Assembly (NCBI RefSeq): GCF_007833215.1
Contig: NZ_CP042239.1
Coordinates: 2,974,001-3,038,000, forward strand
Reading direction: 5' to 3'
Source: Sphingomonas suaedae
GTDB lineage: Bacteria > Pseudomonadota > Alphaproteobacteria > Sphingomonadales > Sphingomonadaceae
DNA length: 64,000 nt
In this document: piece by piece, positions 34,768 through 44,297 of the stretch
How positions within the stretch are numbered: the first letter of the stretch is position 1
How the letters are laid out: each line of letters starts with the position of its first letter
Notes under the pieces: generated by a model
The model's input: only the letters and a program-made list of their open reading frames with translations
Databases searched by the model: none
Told to the model about the DNA's origin: nothing
Made by a program: the position numbers and the translations under genes

Positions 34768-35637
34768 ATGATCGCGATCGGCAACGCGGCGCTGAGCGCG
34801 CGGATCGACCCGCTGGGCGCCGAACTGGTCAGTCTGCGCGATGCCGAGGGTCGCGAGCTGATGACCGATGCTGATCCCGCCTATTGGACCGGCCACGCGC
34901 CGCTGCTGTTCCCAATCGTCGGGCGGCTCAACGGGGATGTGTTGCGGGTCGATGGCCGCGCCTATCCGATGCAGCAGCATGGCTTCGCGCGGCGGCGCAT
35001 GTTTGCCGTGACCGATTCGGGCGAGACCCACGCGACCTTCACCCTGCGCGACGATGCGGAGACCCGCGCGACCTATCCCTTCGCGTTCGAACTGCGCGCG
35101 ACCTATCGCCTCGACGGCGCGACGCTGGTCACGGAGGTCGAGGTCATCAATCCTGACACGGCGACGGCACTTCCAGCGAGCTTCGGCTTCCACCCCGCCT
35201 TTGCCTGGCCGCTGCCCTATGGCGAGACGAGGGAGGAGCATCGCCTCCTGTTCGATCGCGAGGAGCCCGGAGCGCTGGCCGCGCTCGACAAGGGCCTGAT
35301 CGCCCCGGGCGAGCGCGAAAGCCCGCTCGAGGGGCAAACCCTGTGGTTGCGCGACGACCTGTTCCATGACGACGCGCTGATCTGGATGGCGCCCGCCAGC
35401 CGCTCGCTCCGCTACGGCACCGTCGATGGCCCTCAGCTCGATATTGCGTTCGAAGGCACGTCGACCCTCGCCATCTGGACCAAGCCCGGCGCGCGCTTCA
35501 TATGCGTCGAACCCTGGCAGGGCCATGCCGATCCTGCGGAATTTGCGGGCGACATCCGCGACAAGCCGGGAATGATCGCGATCCCGGCGGGGGAAACGCG
35601 ACGCTTCGCCATGCGCGTGACATGGATGCCGTGCTAA
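34768..35637 (+). CDS. Aldose 1-epimerase family protein
   Basis: The 289-residue protein has the galactose mutarotase-like beta-sandwich pattern, with PIVGRLNGDVLRVDGRAYPM, QHGFARRRMF (a conserved His), FGFHPAFAWPLPYG and FICVEPWQGHADPAEF. It probably interconverts anomers of a sugar or sugar phosphate; the YihR/YeaD subgroup is not resolved. It is likely co-transcribed with the SDR gene. Confidence 0.87.
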   Translation: MIAIGNAALSARIDPLGAELVSLRDAEGRELMTDADPAYWTGHAPLLFPIVGRLNGDVLRVDGRAYPMQQHGFARRRMFAVTDSGETHATFTLRDDAETRATYPFAFELRATYRLDGATLVTEVEVINPDTATALPASFGFHPAFAWPLPYGETREEHRLLFDREEPGALAALDKGLIAPGERESPLEGQTLWLRDDLFHDDALIWMAPASRSLRYGTVDGPQLDIAFEGTSTLAIWTKPGARFICVEPWQGHADPAEFAGDIRDKPGMIAIPAGETRRFAMRVTWMPC

Positions 35638-35714
35638 ACCGTCCCACGCTGGTATGGATTGGTGCTTGCACTGGCGCACAGCGGCAATAGCCTGGCTGCG
35701 GGGGGACATGGGGC

Positions 35715-36536
35715 TTGGAGTCGATCGATCCCGGCAATGCATGCGCGGCGTTCGGCGAGGATGACCTCGTCGAACTTCTCGCTATCGCCGAATATCATGA
35801 GGATGCCGGAAGCGTCCTGATGAACCTCGCTGCCCAGGCAGGCAAACAGGCTGATAACGTCGTCGAGTGGCTGCCGGACGATTGGGAAGCCAAGCTCCAG
35901 GGAATGCTCGATCTCGCGCTGCGCCAGAGCTACGCCTTTGCCTTTCGTACCAACAGGTCCACCCGCCGTGCCCCCGGCGACGCCCGCCCGGTCAAGAATA
36001 GCGAAGGATTTCATCGCTTTGCAGCGGGGTTCACCGGAGCGATCGGGGGCATCGGCGGGATCGGTATGACGCTTGCCGATCTCGCCGTCACCACCACGCT
36101 GATCCTGCGCTCGATCCAGCAGATTGCCGCTTATTATGGCGAGGATATCGACGATCCGCAGGTGCGGGCGCAGTGTATCGCCGTGTTCGGGCTGGGCGGG
36201 CCGCTGACCGACGACGACGCCACCGACACCGGACTGTGGGCGGGGCGGATCGCGCTCAGCCACCAGTCGGTCTCGGGCGTCATCGGCGCGGTGGTGCCGC
36301 GCATGGGCCGCACCTTCGGCCAGTCGATCGCAGCCCGTGCGGCGCCAGTGATAAGCGCGGCGGCAGGGGCGGCGATCAACACGGTCTTCACCCGCTATTA
36401 CCAGAAAATGGCGCATGTCCATTTCCGGCTGCGGCGGATCGAACGGCGCCATCCGCGCGAACAGGTGATGGCCTGTTTCGAGCGGATCGTGTTGCTGGAA
36501 CGCGAGCGCCGCAAGTCGCGCAAGCGCCGCAGCTGA
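35715..36536 (+). CDS. EcsC-family protein
   Basis: The 273-residue protein matches EcsC-type proteins of unknown biochemical role, with FHRFAAGFTGAIGGIGGIGM and DLAVTTTLILRSIQQIAAYYG, and a hydrophobic Ala/Gly-rich stretch (about 180-220) that may associate with membrane. A TTG start at 35715 is chosen because ggggga at 35700-35705 is well placed; the ATG at 35708 is in another frame. The C-terminus is strongly basic. Confidence 0.8.
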   Translation: MESIDPGNACAAFGEDDLVELLAIAEYHEDAGSVLMNLAAQAGKQADNVVEWLPDDWEAKLQGMLDLALRQSYAFAFRTNRSTRRAPGDARPVKNSEGFHRFAAGFTGAIGGIGGIGMTLADLAVTTTLILRSIQQIAAYYGEDIDDPQVRAQCIAVFGLGGPLTDDDATDTGLWAGRIALSHQSVSGVIGAVVPRMGRTFGQSIAARAAPVISAAAGAAINTVFTRYYQKMAHVHFRLRRIERRHPREQVMACFERIVLLERERRKSRKRRS

Positions 36537-36572
36537 ACGCGGCGGACCGGCGACCGGCCCGCCACGCCGAAC

Positions 36573-37403
36573 TCACCCCTCGATAAAGGCGAGCAGATCG
36601 GGGTTCACCACCTCGGGATGCGTCGCGCACATGCCATGCGGCAGTCCGTCATAGGTTTTGAGCGTGCCGTGGCGGAGCAGGTCGATCGCCTTCATCGCCG
36701 AATCATGGATCGGCACGATCTGGTCGTCGGTGCCGTGCATCACCAGCACCGGAACGTCGATCGCCTTGAGATCCTCGGTAAAATCGGTTTCGCTGAACGC
36801 CTTGATGCAATCGTAATGCGCCTTCGCGCCGCCCATCATCCCCTGGCGCCACCAATTGTCGATCAGACCCTGGCTGACCTTCGCGCCCTCGCGGTTGAAA
36901 CCGTAGAACGGGCCGGTCGGTACATCGATGTAGAATTGCGCGCGGTTGGCGGCCAGCGCGGCGCGGAAGCCGTCGAACACCTCGAGCGGCAGTCCCTGGG
37001 GGTTGCTGTCCTTCTGCACCATCACCGGCGGCACCGCACCGATCAGCACGGCCTTTGCCACGCGGCCGGGTTCGGCGCGCGCGACATAGTGCGCGACCTC
37101 GCCCCCGCCGGTCGAATGGCCGATATGGATCGCGCCCTTGAGATCGAGCGCGGCAGCCAGCGCGGCGACATCGGCGGCGTAGGTGTCCATCTCGTTGCCG
37201 GTGTCGGTCTGGCTCGACCGGCCATGGCCGCGCCGGTCATGCGCGATGACGCGATAGCCCTTGGCGAGGAAGAACAGCATCTGGTTGTCCCAATCGTCCG
37301 CGCTCAGCGGCCAGCCATGGTGAAAGACGATCGGCGTGGCATCTTTCGGCCCCCAATCCTTGTAGAAAATCTCGGTGCCGTCGCTGGTGGTGATGGTGCT
37401 CAT
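36573..37403 (-). CDS. Alpha/beta hydrolase, cofactor-free chloroperoxidase-like
   Basis: The 276-residue hydrolase has the GxSxG nucleophile in [12 protein letters not shown] (residue 99 region), Asp in [10 protein letters not shown] and His in GLPHGM, and an oxyanion region [16 protein letters not shown]. This pattern is that of non-haem chloroperoxidases/esterases. The start ATG 37403 (MSTITTSDG) is the family start; the 20 residues encoded upstream are not used. The 5' leader can form a hairpin that pairs the ribosome-binding site. Confidence 0.92.
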   Translation of the reverse strand: MSTITTSDGTEIFYKDWGPKDATPIVFHHGWPLSADDWDNQMLFFLAKGYRVIAHDRRGHGRSSQTDTGNEMDTYAADVAALAAALDLKGAIHIGHSTGGGEVAHYVARAEPGRVAKAVLIGAVPPVMVQKDSNPQGLPLEVFDGFRAALAANRAQFYIDVPTGPFYGFNREGAKVSQGLIDNWWRQGMMGGAKAHYDCIKAFSETDFTEDLKAIDVPVLVMHGTDDQIVPIHDSAMKAIDLLRHGTLKTYDGLPHGMCATHPEVVNPDLLAFIEG

Positions 37404-37409
37404 GGCTCG

Positions 37410-37459
37410 CATCCTTCGCTCTGTACGCCCCGCAGCAGGCGTGGCGTGCGCGAAGGATG
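37410..37459 (-). promoter_or_regulatory. 5' leader hairpin covering the hydrolase ribosome-binding site
   Basis: On the minus strand catccttcgc and gcgaaggatg form a 10-bp perfect stem whose 3' arm contains the aagga ribosome-binding site, 6 bases before the ATG at 37403. An inner acgcc/ggcgt helix is possible. This layout fits translational control, for example a temperature-sensitive structure; no evidence beyond sequence. Confidence 0.5.
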
Positions 37460-37557
37460 ACACCGGTCGCCGAGTCGCGACAGTGCAAGCTGCGCAAGCG
37501 AGTGTTTCGCAAATCGCGCCCGTGGATTCATCGGCCGCTTGCCGCTAGAGGGCCGCG

Positions 37558-39147
<1,590 letters not shown>

Positions 39148-39169
39148 CGTTGTTTTCAGCTTCGCTGAC

Positions 39170-39260
39170 GCGGCACCAGCCCGCGCCCCCACCCGGCCAC
39201 CCCCCGGCCACCCATAGAATATACTATCGTTGGGCGGCCGGGTGGGGGCGCGGACTGGTG
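39170..39260. repeat. REP-like palindrome, copy 3 (with a partial internal duplication)
   Basis: ccagcccgcgcccccacccg and cgggtgggggcgcggactgg form the stem, with the ccggccaccc block duplicated in the left arm. The flank ttttcagc...gctgacgcggcacc matches the flank of copy 5, so the repeat unit is longer than the core. Confidence 0.88.
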
Positions 39261-39283
39261 CGGTCTAACTGAAACGAATCGAA

Positions 39284-40177
39284 TTACTCCGGCCGCGCGC
39301 GCGCCTGTGGGTAGGTGCCGAGCAGCCGCATCGACTTGGTGTGGAACTTCAGTTCCTCCAGCGCGCGATCGACCGGCGCATCGCCCGGCCGTCCGACGAT
39401 ATCGCAATAGAATTCGGTCGCAGCGAAGCTGCCGCCGCGCTGGTAGCTTTCCAGCTTGGTCATGTTGACGCCATTGGTCGCAAAGCCGCCCAGCGCCTTG
39501 TAGAGCGCGGCGGGGATATTCTTCACCTCGAACACGAAGGTGGTCATGTATGGGCCATGGTCGGGGAGCGGCGGCGCATTGCGCGCGAGCACCACGAAGC
39601 GGGTCATGTTGTGATCCGCATCGGCGACGTCGCTTTCGAAGACCGTCAGGCCATAGAGCGGCGCGGCGCCCGGCGGGGCGAGCGCGGCTAACGCGGGGTC
39701 CTTGGCATCGGCCACCATTGCCGCAGCGCCCGCCGTGTCGGGGTAAGAGAGGGGTGCGATCCCCTGCGCCTTCAGCCAGTGGCGGCACTGGCCCAGCGCC
39801 TGGGGGTGGCTCATTGCCTGACGCACCCCGGCGCGGGTACCCAATCCCATCAGCGCATAGCGGATCGGCAGGAAATGCTCGCCGATGATGACCAGCCCCG
39901 ATTCGGGCAGCAGGAAATGGATATCGGCGACGCGGCCGTGGAGCGAATTTTCGATCGGGATCATCGCTCGGTCGGCGCGCCCATCGCGCACCGCGTCGAT
40001 CGCATCCTCGAAGCTGAAACAGGGCAGGGGCAGGCCGGTCGGGAAGGCTTCGAGCGCGGCGATATGCGAGTTTGCGCCCGGCGCGCCCTGGAACGCGACC
40101 GCCCGTCCGGGTTCCGCAAGCGCGGCCTGCGTCATGCGTTCGACGATCGGGCGGGCGGGGGCGGCGAAATTGTCCAT
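39284..40177 (-). CDS. pheA: Prephenate dehydratase
   Basis: The enzyme converts prephenate to phenylpyruvate in phenylalanine synthesis. The 297-residue single-function protein has the dehydratase domain (about 25-205) with VAFQGAPGANSHIAAL, IPIENSLHGRV and the catalytic-site ADHNMTRFVVL (a Thr-Arg-Phe motif), then a C-terminal ACT domain with the ESYQRGG phenylalanine-binding motif. No chorismate mutase domain is fused. It is divergent from the cytochrome gene. Confidence 0.95.
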   Translation of the reverse strand: MDNFAAPARPIVERMTQAALAEPGRAVAFQGAPGANSHIAALEAFPTGLPLPCFSFEDAIDAVRDGRADRAMIPIENSLHGRVADIHFLLPESGLVIIGEHFLPIRYALMGLGTRAGVRQAMSHPQALGQCRHWLKAQGIAPLSYPDTAGAAAMVADAKDPALAALAPPGAAPLYGLTVFESDVADADHNMTRFVVLARNAPPLPDHGPYMTTFVFEVKNIPAALYKALGGFATNGVNMTKLESYQRGGSFAATEFYCDIVGRPGDAPVDRALEELKFHTKSMRLLGTYPQARARPE

Positions 40178-40288
40178 TGGCGCGCGCGCTTACAGAGCGG
40201 GCGAAGTTGCGGCAAGCCCGGGTTGCGGTGCGCAAAACCGCGCACTAAAGGAACCGGCCAAGATCAACACGGGGCAGACGGGCGCGCA

Positions 40289-40954
40289 ATGGACAATCGC
40301 ATGAACACGATCGCAGGCTGGGTCCTGTTCGGCTGCGCGTCGGCCCTGGGCCTGTCGATCGTCAGCGGGATGCTCTATCACAGCGAAGCTCCTGAAAAGG
40401 CGGGCTATCCGGTCGAGAGCGCCGATGGTGCCGAGGGTGAAGGCGGGGCTGCCACGGTCGAGCCGATCGCCAACCGTCTCGCGGCGGCCGATGTCGCCAA
40501 GGGCCAGGCGTCGTTCGCCAAATGCGCGGCGTGCCACACGATCACCCAGGGCGGCGCGAACGGCGTCGGCCCGAACCTGTGGGCCTCGATGGGTAAGCCG
40601 CACGGCCATGTCGCAGGATTCGCGTATTCGGAGGCGCTGAAGGCGGTTCCCGGAAACTGGGACTTCGCCGCGATGGACGCGTGGCTGGCCAGCCCCCGCA
40701 AATATGCCCCCGGGACCAAGATGACCTTTGCCGGCCTGTCGGACCCGCAGGAGCGCGCGAACGTCATCGCCTATCTCAATGCACAGGGATCGAACCTGCC
40801 GCTCCCCGCCCCCGAAGCAGTGCCCGCCGAGGGCCAGGACGCGGCGGCAGGCAATGAAGTGGCCCCGACCGAGCTTGGTAATGCCGGAACCCCGGCATCG
40901 GGCGCGCCATCGGTCGATCCGGCCGCTGCCGAGGAAGCCGCGAAGAAGGAATAA
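40289..40954 (+). CDS. Membrane-anchored c-type cytochrome (CycM-like)
   Basis: The 221-residue protein has an uncleaved N-terminal anchor (about residues 9-28), a linker, and a class I cytochrome c domain with haem motif CAACH (Cys79, Cys82, His83) and axial Met145 in GTKMTF. The C-terminal tail (about 175-221) is Ala/Pro/Glu-rich. CycM-type proteins carry electrons between the bc1 complex and a terminal oxidase. The start ATG 40289 is kept; an ATG four codons later is possible. Confidence 0.9.
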   Translation: MDNRMNTIAGWVLFGCASALGLSIVSGMLYHSEAPEKAGYPVESADGAEGEGGAATVEPIANRLAAADVAKGQASFAKCAACHTITQGGANGVGPNLWASMGKPHGHVAGFAYSEALKAVPGNWDFAAMDAWLASPRKYAPGTKMTFAGLSDPQERANVIAYLNAQGSNLPLPAPEAVPAEGQDAAAGNEVAPTELGNAGTPASGAPSVDPAAAEEAAKKE

Positions 40955-41097
40955 ACCGTATCGGGTGAAAGGCCGTCCCTCAGAGGTTGGCGTTCAGTCG
41001 GCGCGCTGGGTGGCGCAGGTTTCAGTCTTGACCGCGACACTGGATCCCGGCGTTCGCTGCGGCGCTAGGGCATCGCGCGTCTAACCCGACACATTCT

Positions 41098-41183
41098 GCC
41101 GTTTGTGCTGAGCTTGTCGAAGCACCGCTCCCGCGCTCAGCGACGACAGGGTCCCGCCCTTCGACAAGCTCAGGGCAAACGGC
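41098..41183. repeat. Inverted repeat of the 'gagcttgtcgaag' type
   Basis: gccgtttgtgctgagcttgt... and ...acaagctcagggcaaacggc form a 25-bp inverted repeat with two mismatches, in the 270-bp gap after the cytochrome gene. Similar intergenic sequences are widespread in sphingomonads. Confidence 0.8.
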
Positions 41184-41226
41184 TGTAGAGCGATACAGTC
41201 TAAACGCTCGACGGTCTTGGCTTGGG

Positions 41227-42093
41227 TCAACCTTCGCGATCCTCCCAGAATTTCTGGACAATCGCCCAGCCTTCTTCGGCCGTCTCGCAGAAGTGGAACA
41301 GGTTTAGATCGCGGGGACTGATGACCCCCTCCTCGCACAGCGCCTCGAAATTGACGACGCGGGTCCAGAATTCCTTGCCATAGAAGAGCACCGGGATCGG
41401 ATCGATCTTGCCGGTTTGGATCAAGGTGAGCAGTTCGAACGATTCGTCGAACGTTCCGAACCCGCCCGGAAACACCGCCACCGCGCGCGCGCGTAGCAGG
41501 AAGTGCATCTTGCGCAGCGCGAAATAGTGGAACTGGAAGCTGAGCGAGGGCGTCACATATTCGTTGGGCGCCTGTTCGTGCGGCAACACGATGTTGAGCC
41601 CCACCGATTCGCAGCCCTTATCCGCCGCGCCGCGATTCGCCGCCTCCATGATCGACGGTCCGCCGCCCGAGGTGACGACGAAATGCCGCTGGCCGTCCTC
41701 GTCGGTCGGATAGCAGCTGGCGAGATGCGCCAGCTCGCGCGCGACGTCATAATATTTCGACTTCTCGATCAGCCGCTCGGCGATCCGCCGTGACTGATCG
41801 TCGGTCGCGAGATCGAGCAGCGCCTGGGCCTTGGCCGGTTCGGGAATGCGCGCCGACCCATAGATGACGAACAGCGAGGCGATCTTCGCCTCGTCCATCA
41901 GCACGCTCGGCTTGAGCAGCTCCAGCTGGAAGCGGACCGGTCGCAGATCCTCGCGCAGCAGGAACTCCATGTCCTGAAAGGCAAGGCGATAGGCGGGGTG
42001 TTCGGTCTGGGGGGTGGAGACGGCGGTACGCGCAGTCTCCGCATCCTGGCTCGCGCGGGCAAAGACGCGCGATGGCACTTTCTTGTCGGTCAT
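41227..42093 (-). CDS. LOG-family (TIGR00730-like) phosphoribohydrolase-type protein
   Basis: The 288-residue protein has a Rossmann-like fold with SGGGPSIMEAANRGAADKG and the LOG signature FPGGFGTFDESFELLTLIQTG. LOG proteins release nucleobases from 5'-monophosphates; the larger bacterial forms are often misnamed lysine decarboxylases. An N-terminal extension of about 85 residues precedes the domain. The start is ATG 42093; the longer open frame overlaps the extensin-like gene. Confidence 0.88.
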   Translation of the reverse strand: MTDKKVPSRVFARASQDAETARTAVSTPQTEHPAYRLAFQDMEFLLREDLRPVRFQLELLKPSVLMDEAKIASLFVIYGSARIPEPAKAQALLDLATDDQSRRIAERLIEKSKYYDVARELAHLASCYPTDEDGQRHFVVTSGGGPSIMEAANRGAADKGCESVGLNIVLPHEQAPNEYVTPSLSFQFHYFALRKMHFLLRARAVAVFPGGFGTFDESFELLTLIQTGKIDPIPVLFYGKEFWTRVVNFEALCEEGVISPRDLNLFHFCETAEEGWAIVQKFWEDREG

Positions 42094-42139
42094 CGACGGG
42101 CGATTAGCGGGTTTCGACCGCGACGCAAAGCGCCGTGCG

Positions 42140-42829
42140 TCAGCGACAATATGGCTTGCCGCCCATATCGAAATGGAAGTGATTGGCGTGGGCGCTGTTA
42201 TATTCGGGGCCGAGGACCGTCTTGAAGCGGCGACAGGCCGAACGGTGGACGACGCGCAGAAATTCGCGCTCCTCCGCGCTTCCGCCCGACCAGTCGCCCA
42301 GCACGCTGATCTTGCGCCCGTCGCGCAAGACGAAGGCGGCGACATCGACGGCATTGCCCAGCCCGTGCTCCGAAACCTTGAGCGACGAGGCGGCACTGCC
42401 CCCCACGATGCCGCGACACGCATAGGTGCCATAGGTTTCGACCCGCACCAGCTCACCGTCCAGAATTTCGCGCGCCGCCGGAACCGCAGCGTGTCGCATC
42501 CAGGCGACGAAATTGCGCGCGAGCGGGCAGCGCATCGCCTTCAGCCCAGAAACGGGAATGCCGATATCGATCAGCTGCACCGCACCGATCACCTGGCATC
42601 CCCCGCCATAGTCGCGATCGGGCAACGGGCTGAACCGGACCCGTTCGCGCGACAGATCGGCGAAACATTGCTGCGTTTCGCGGCTGGTCGGCACGTCGAG
42701 CGTCACCGGGCCGCGCGGATCGGGGCGAATCGGTCCCTGACGCGGCGCCACCCGAGCGCCATCGCCGCCAAACAGGCATCCGGCGAGCAGCATCGGCAGG
42801 AGCGAAACGAGAAGGATACGCACATACAT
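42140..42829 (-). CDS. Extensin-like C-terminal domain lipoprotein
   Basis: The 229-residue protein has a lipoprotein signal (LLAGC, Cys18) and an extensin-like domain with HGLGNAVDVAAF near residue 155 and a C-terminal HANHFHFDMGGK. The His/Asp arrangement resembles D,D-carboxypeptidase-type zinc sites, so a cell-wall role is likely but unproven. It is divergent from serC. Confidence 0.88.
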   Translation of the reverse strand: MYVRILLVSLLPMLLAGCLFGGDGARVAPRQGPIRPDPRGPVTLDVPTSRETQQCFADLSRERVRFSPLPDRDYGGGCQVIGAVQLIDIGIPVSGLKAMRCPLARNFVAWMRHAAVPAAREILDGELVRVETYGTYACRGIVGGSAASSLKVSEHGLGNAVDVAAFVLRDGRKISVLGDWSGGSAEEREFLRVVHRSACRRFKTVLGPEYNSAHANHFHFDMGGKPYCR

Positions 42830-42935
42830 GACGCCTTCCTAACCCATTTTGGTTAACCTGTACTTATCCTGCGCGCTCCGGCAGTCGGTTTCACGCGATA
42901 CCTTGATTCGCTTGACTTGCCGTCCCCCATCGTTA

Positions 42936-42990
42936 GGGCCGCCGACGGGCCACGCGGTCCCAACGCCGCGCGTGCTCTCTGCAAGGAGAG
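42936..42990 (+). ncRNA. serC 5' leader with two hairpins
   Basis: Hairpin 1 is gggccgc/gcggtcc (42936-42942 with 42954-42960). Hairpin 2 is ctctc-tgcaag-gagag (42975-42990) and holds the aaggag ribosome-binding site in its loop and 3' arm, 6 bp before the serC ATG. A conserved leader named after serC has been reported in Alphaproteobacteria; the match was not checked. Confidence 0.5.
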
Positions 42991-42996
42991 ACTGAC

Positions 42997-44157
42997 ATGA
43001 CTGAGTTTGTTGCCGCCGACGCCGGAACTGCGTCCATTGCAAAGCCCGCTACGAAGCCGGCTCGCCCCCATTTCTCTTCGGGTCCCTGCGCCAAGCCTCC
43101 GGGCTGGGACGCGTCGAAGCTCGCGACCGAAGTCCTTGGACGCTCGCACCGCTCGAAGCTCGGCAAGGCCCGCCTCCAATATTGTATCGACCTGATGCGC
43201 GAGATGCTGCGCCTGCCCGACACGCACCGCATCGGCATCGTCCCCGGTTCCGACACCGGCGCATTCGAAATGGCGATGTGGACGATGCTCGGCGCGCGCG
43301 GCGTCACCACGCTCGCCTGGGAGAGCTTTGGCGAGGGCTGGGTGACCGACGCGGCCAAGCAGCTCAAGCTCGATCCGACGGTCCTGCGCGCCGATTATGG
43401 CCAGCTGCCCGACCTGTCGCAGATCGACTGGAACACCGATGTGCTGTTCACCTGGAACGGCACGACCAGCGGCGTGCGCGTGCCCCATGGCGACTGGATT
43501 CCGGACGACCGCGCGGGCCTGACCTTCGCCGATTCGACCAGCGCGGTGTTCGCCTATGACCTGCCCTGGGACAAGATCGATGTCGCGACCTTCAGCTGGC
43601 AAAAGGTGCTGGGCGGAGAGGGCGGCCATGGCGTCCTGATCCTCGGCCCGCGCGCGGTCGAACGCCTCGAAACCTACACCCCCGCATGGCCGCTGCCCAA
43701 GGTGTTCCGCCTGATGGCCAAGGGCAAGCTGGCCGAGGGCGTGTTCAAGGGCGAGACGATCAACACCCCGTCGATGCTGGCGGTCGAGGACGCGATCTTC
43801 GCGCTCGAATGGGCCAAGTCGCTCGGCGGCCTCGACGGGCTGATCGCGCGCAGCGATGCCAATGCCGCCGCGCTCGACCAAATCGTCGCGGAGCGCGACT
43901 GGCTCGGCCATCTCGCCGCCGATCCGGCGTCGCGGTCGAAGACCAGCGTGTGCCTGACGGTCGAGGGCGCCGACGAAGCGTTTATCAAGAAGTTCGCATC
44001 GCTGCTCGAGGCCGAGGACGCCGCCTATGACGTCGCCGGCTATCGCGACGCCCCGCCGGGGCTGCGCATCTGGTGCGGCGCAACAGTCGACACCGCCGAT
44101 ATCGCCGCGCTCGGCCCCTGGCTCGACTGGGCCTACGCCACCGCGAAGGCTGCCTAA
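42997..44157 (+). CDS. serC: Phosphoserine aminotransferase
   Basis: SerC makes phosphoserine from 3-phosphohydroxypyruvate in serine synthesis (also used in pyridoxine synthesis). The 386-residue protein is of the alphaproteobacterial type, with RPHFSSGPCAKPPGWD at the start of the fold and the PLP lysine in SWQKVLGGEGGHG (Lys203). The start ATG 42997 follows a hairpin that embeds the ribosome-binding site. serA follows, after a palindromic repeat. Confidence 0.96.
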   Translation: MTEFVAADAGTASIAKPATKPARPHFSSGPCAKPPGWDASKLATEVLGRSHRSKLGKARLQYCIDLMREMLRLPDTHRIGIVPGSDTGAFEMAMWTMLGARGVTTLAWESFGEGWVTDAAKQLKLDPTVLRADYGQLPDLSQIDWNTDVLFTWNGTTSGVRVPHGDWIPDDRAGLTFADSTSAVFAYDLPWDKIDVATFSWQKVLGGEGGHGVLILGPRAVERLETYTPAWPLPKVFRLMAKGKLAEGVFKGETINTPSMLAVEDAIFALEWAKSLGGLDGLIARSDANAAALDQIVAERDWLGHLAADPASRSKTSVCLTVEGADEAFIKKFASLLEAEDAAYDVAGYRDAPPGLRIWCGATVDTADIAALGPWLDWAYATAKAA

Positions 44158-44165
44158 CCCAATAG

Positions 44166-44289
44166 CCCTCTCCCCTTCAGGGGAGAGGGTTGGGAGAGGG
44201 GCAGTCCCTCTCGAATTTTCCATATCATTTGACAGGGCCGGACGAGACACTGCCCCTCTCCCCGGCCCTCTCCCCTGAAGGGGAGAGGG
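44166..44289. repeat. Paired 'ccctctcccctt' palindromes between serC and serA
   Basis: Two 24-bp self-palindromes (44166-44189 and 44266-44289) and gagaggggcagt/actgcccctctc between them form a long nested inverted repeat. Its right end is 8 bp from the serA start, so it is probably transcribed in a serC-serA mRNA. Confidence 0.85.
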
Positions 44290-44297
44290 AGATTAGA

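Noticed and set aside
35708..35757. ATG at 35708 as the start of the EcsC-family gene
   Set aside because: It is in another reading frame; TTG 35715 is in frame and well placed behind a ribosome-binding site.
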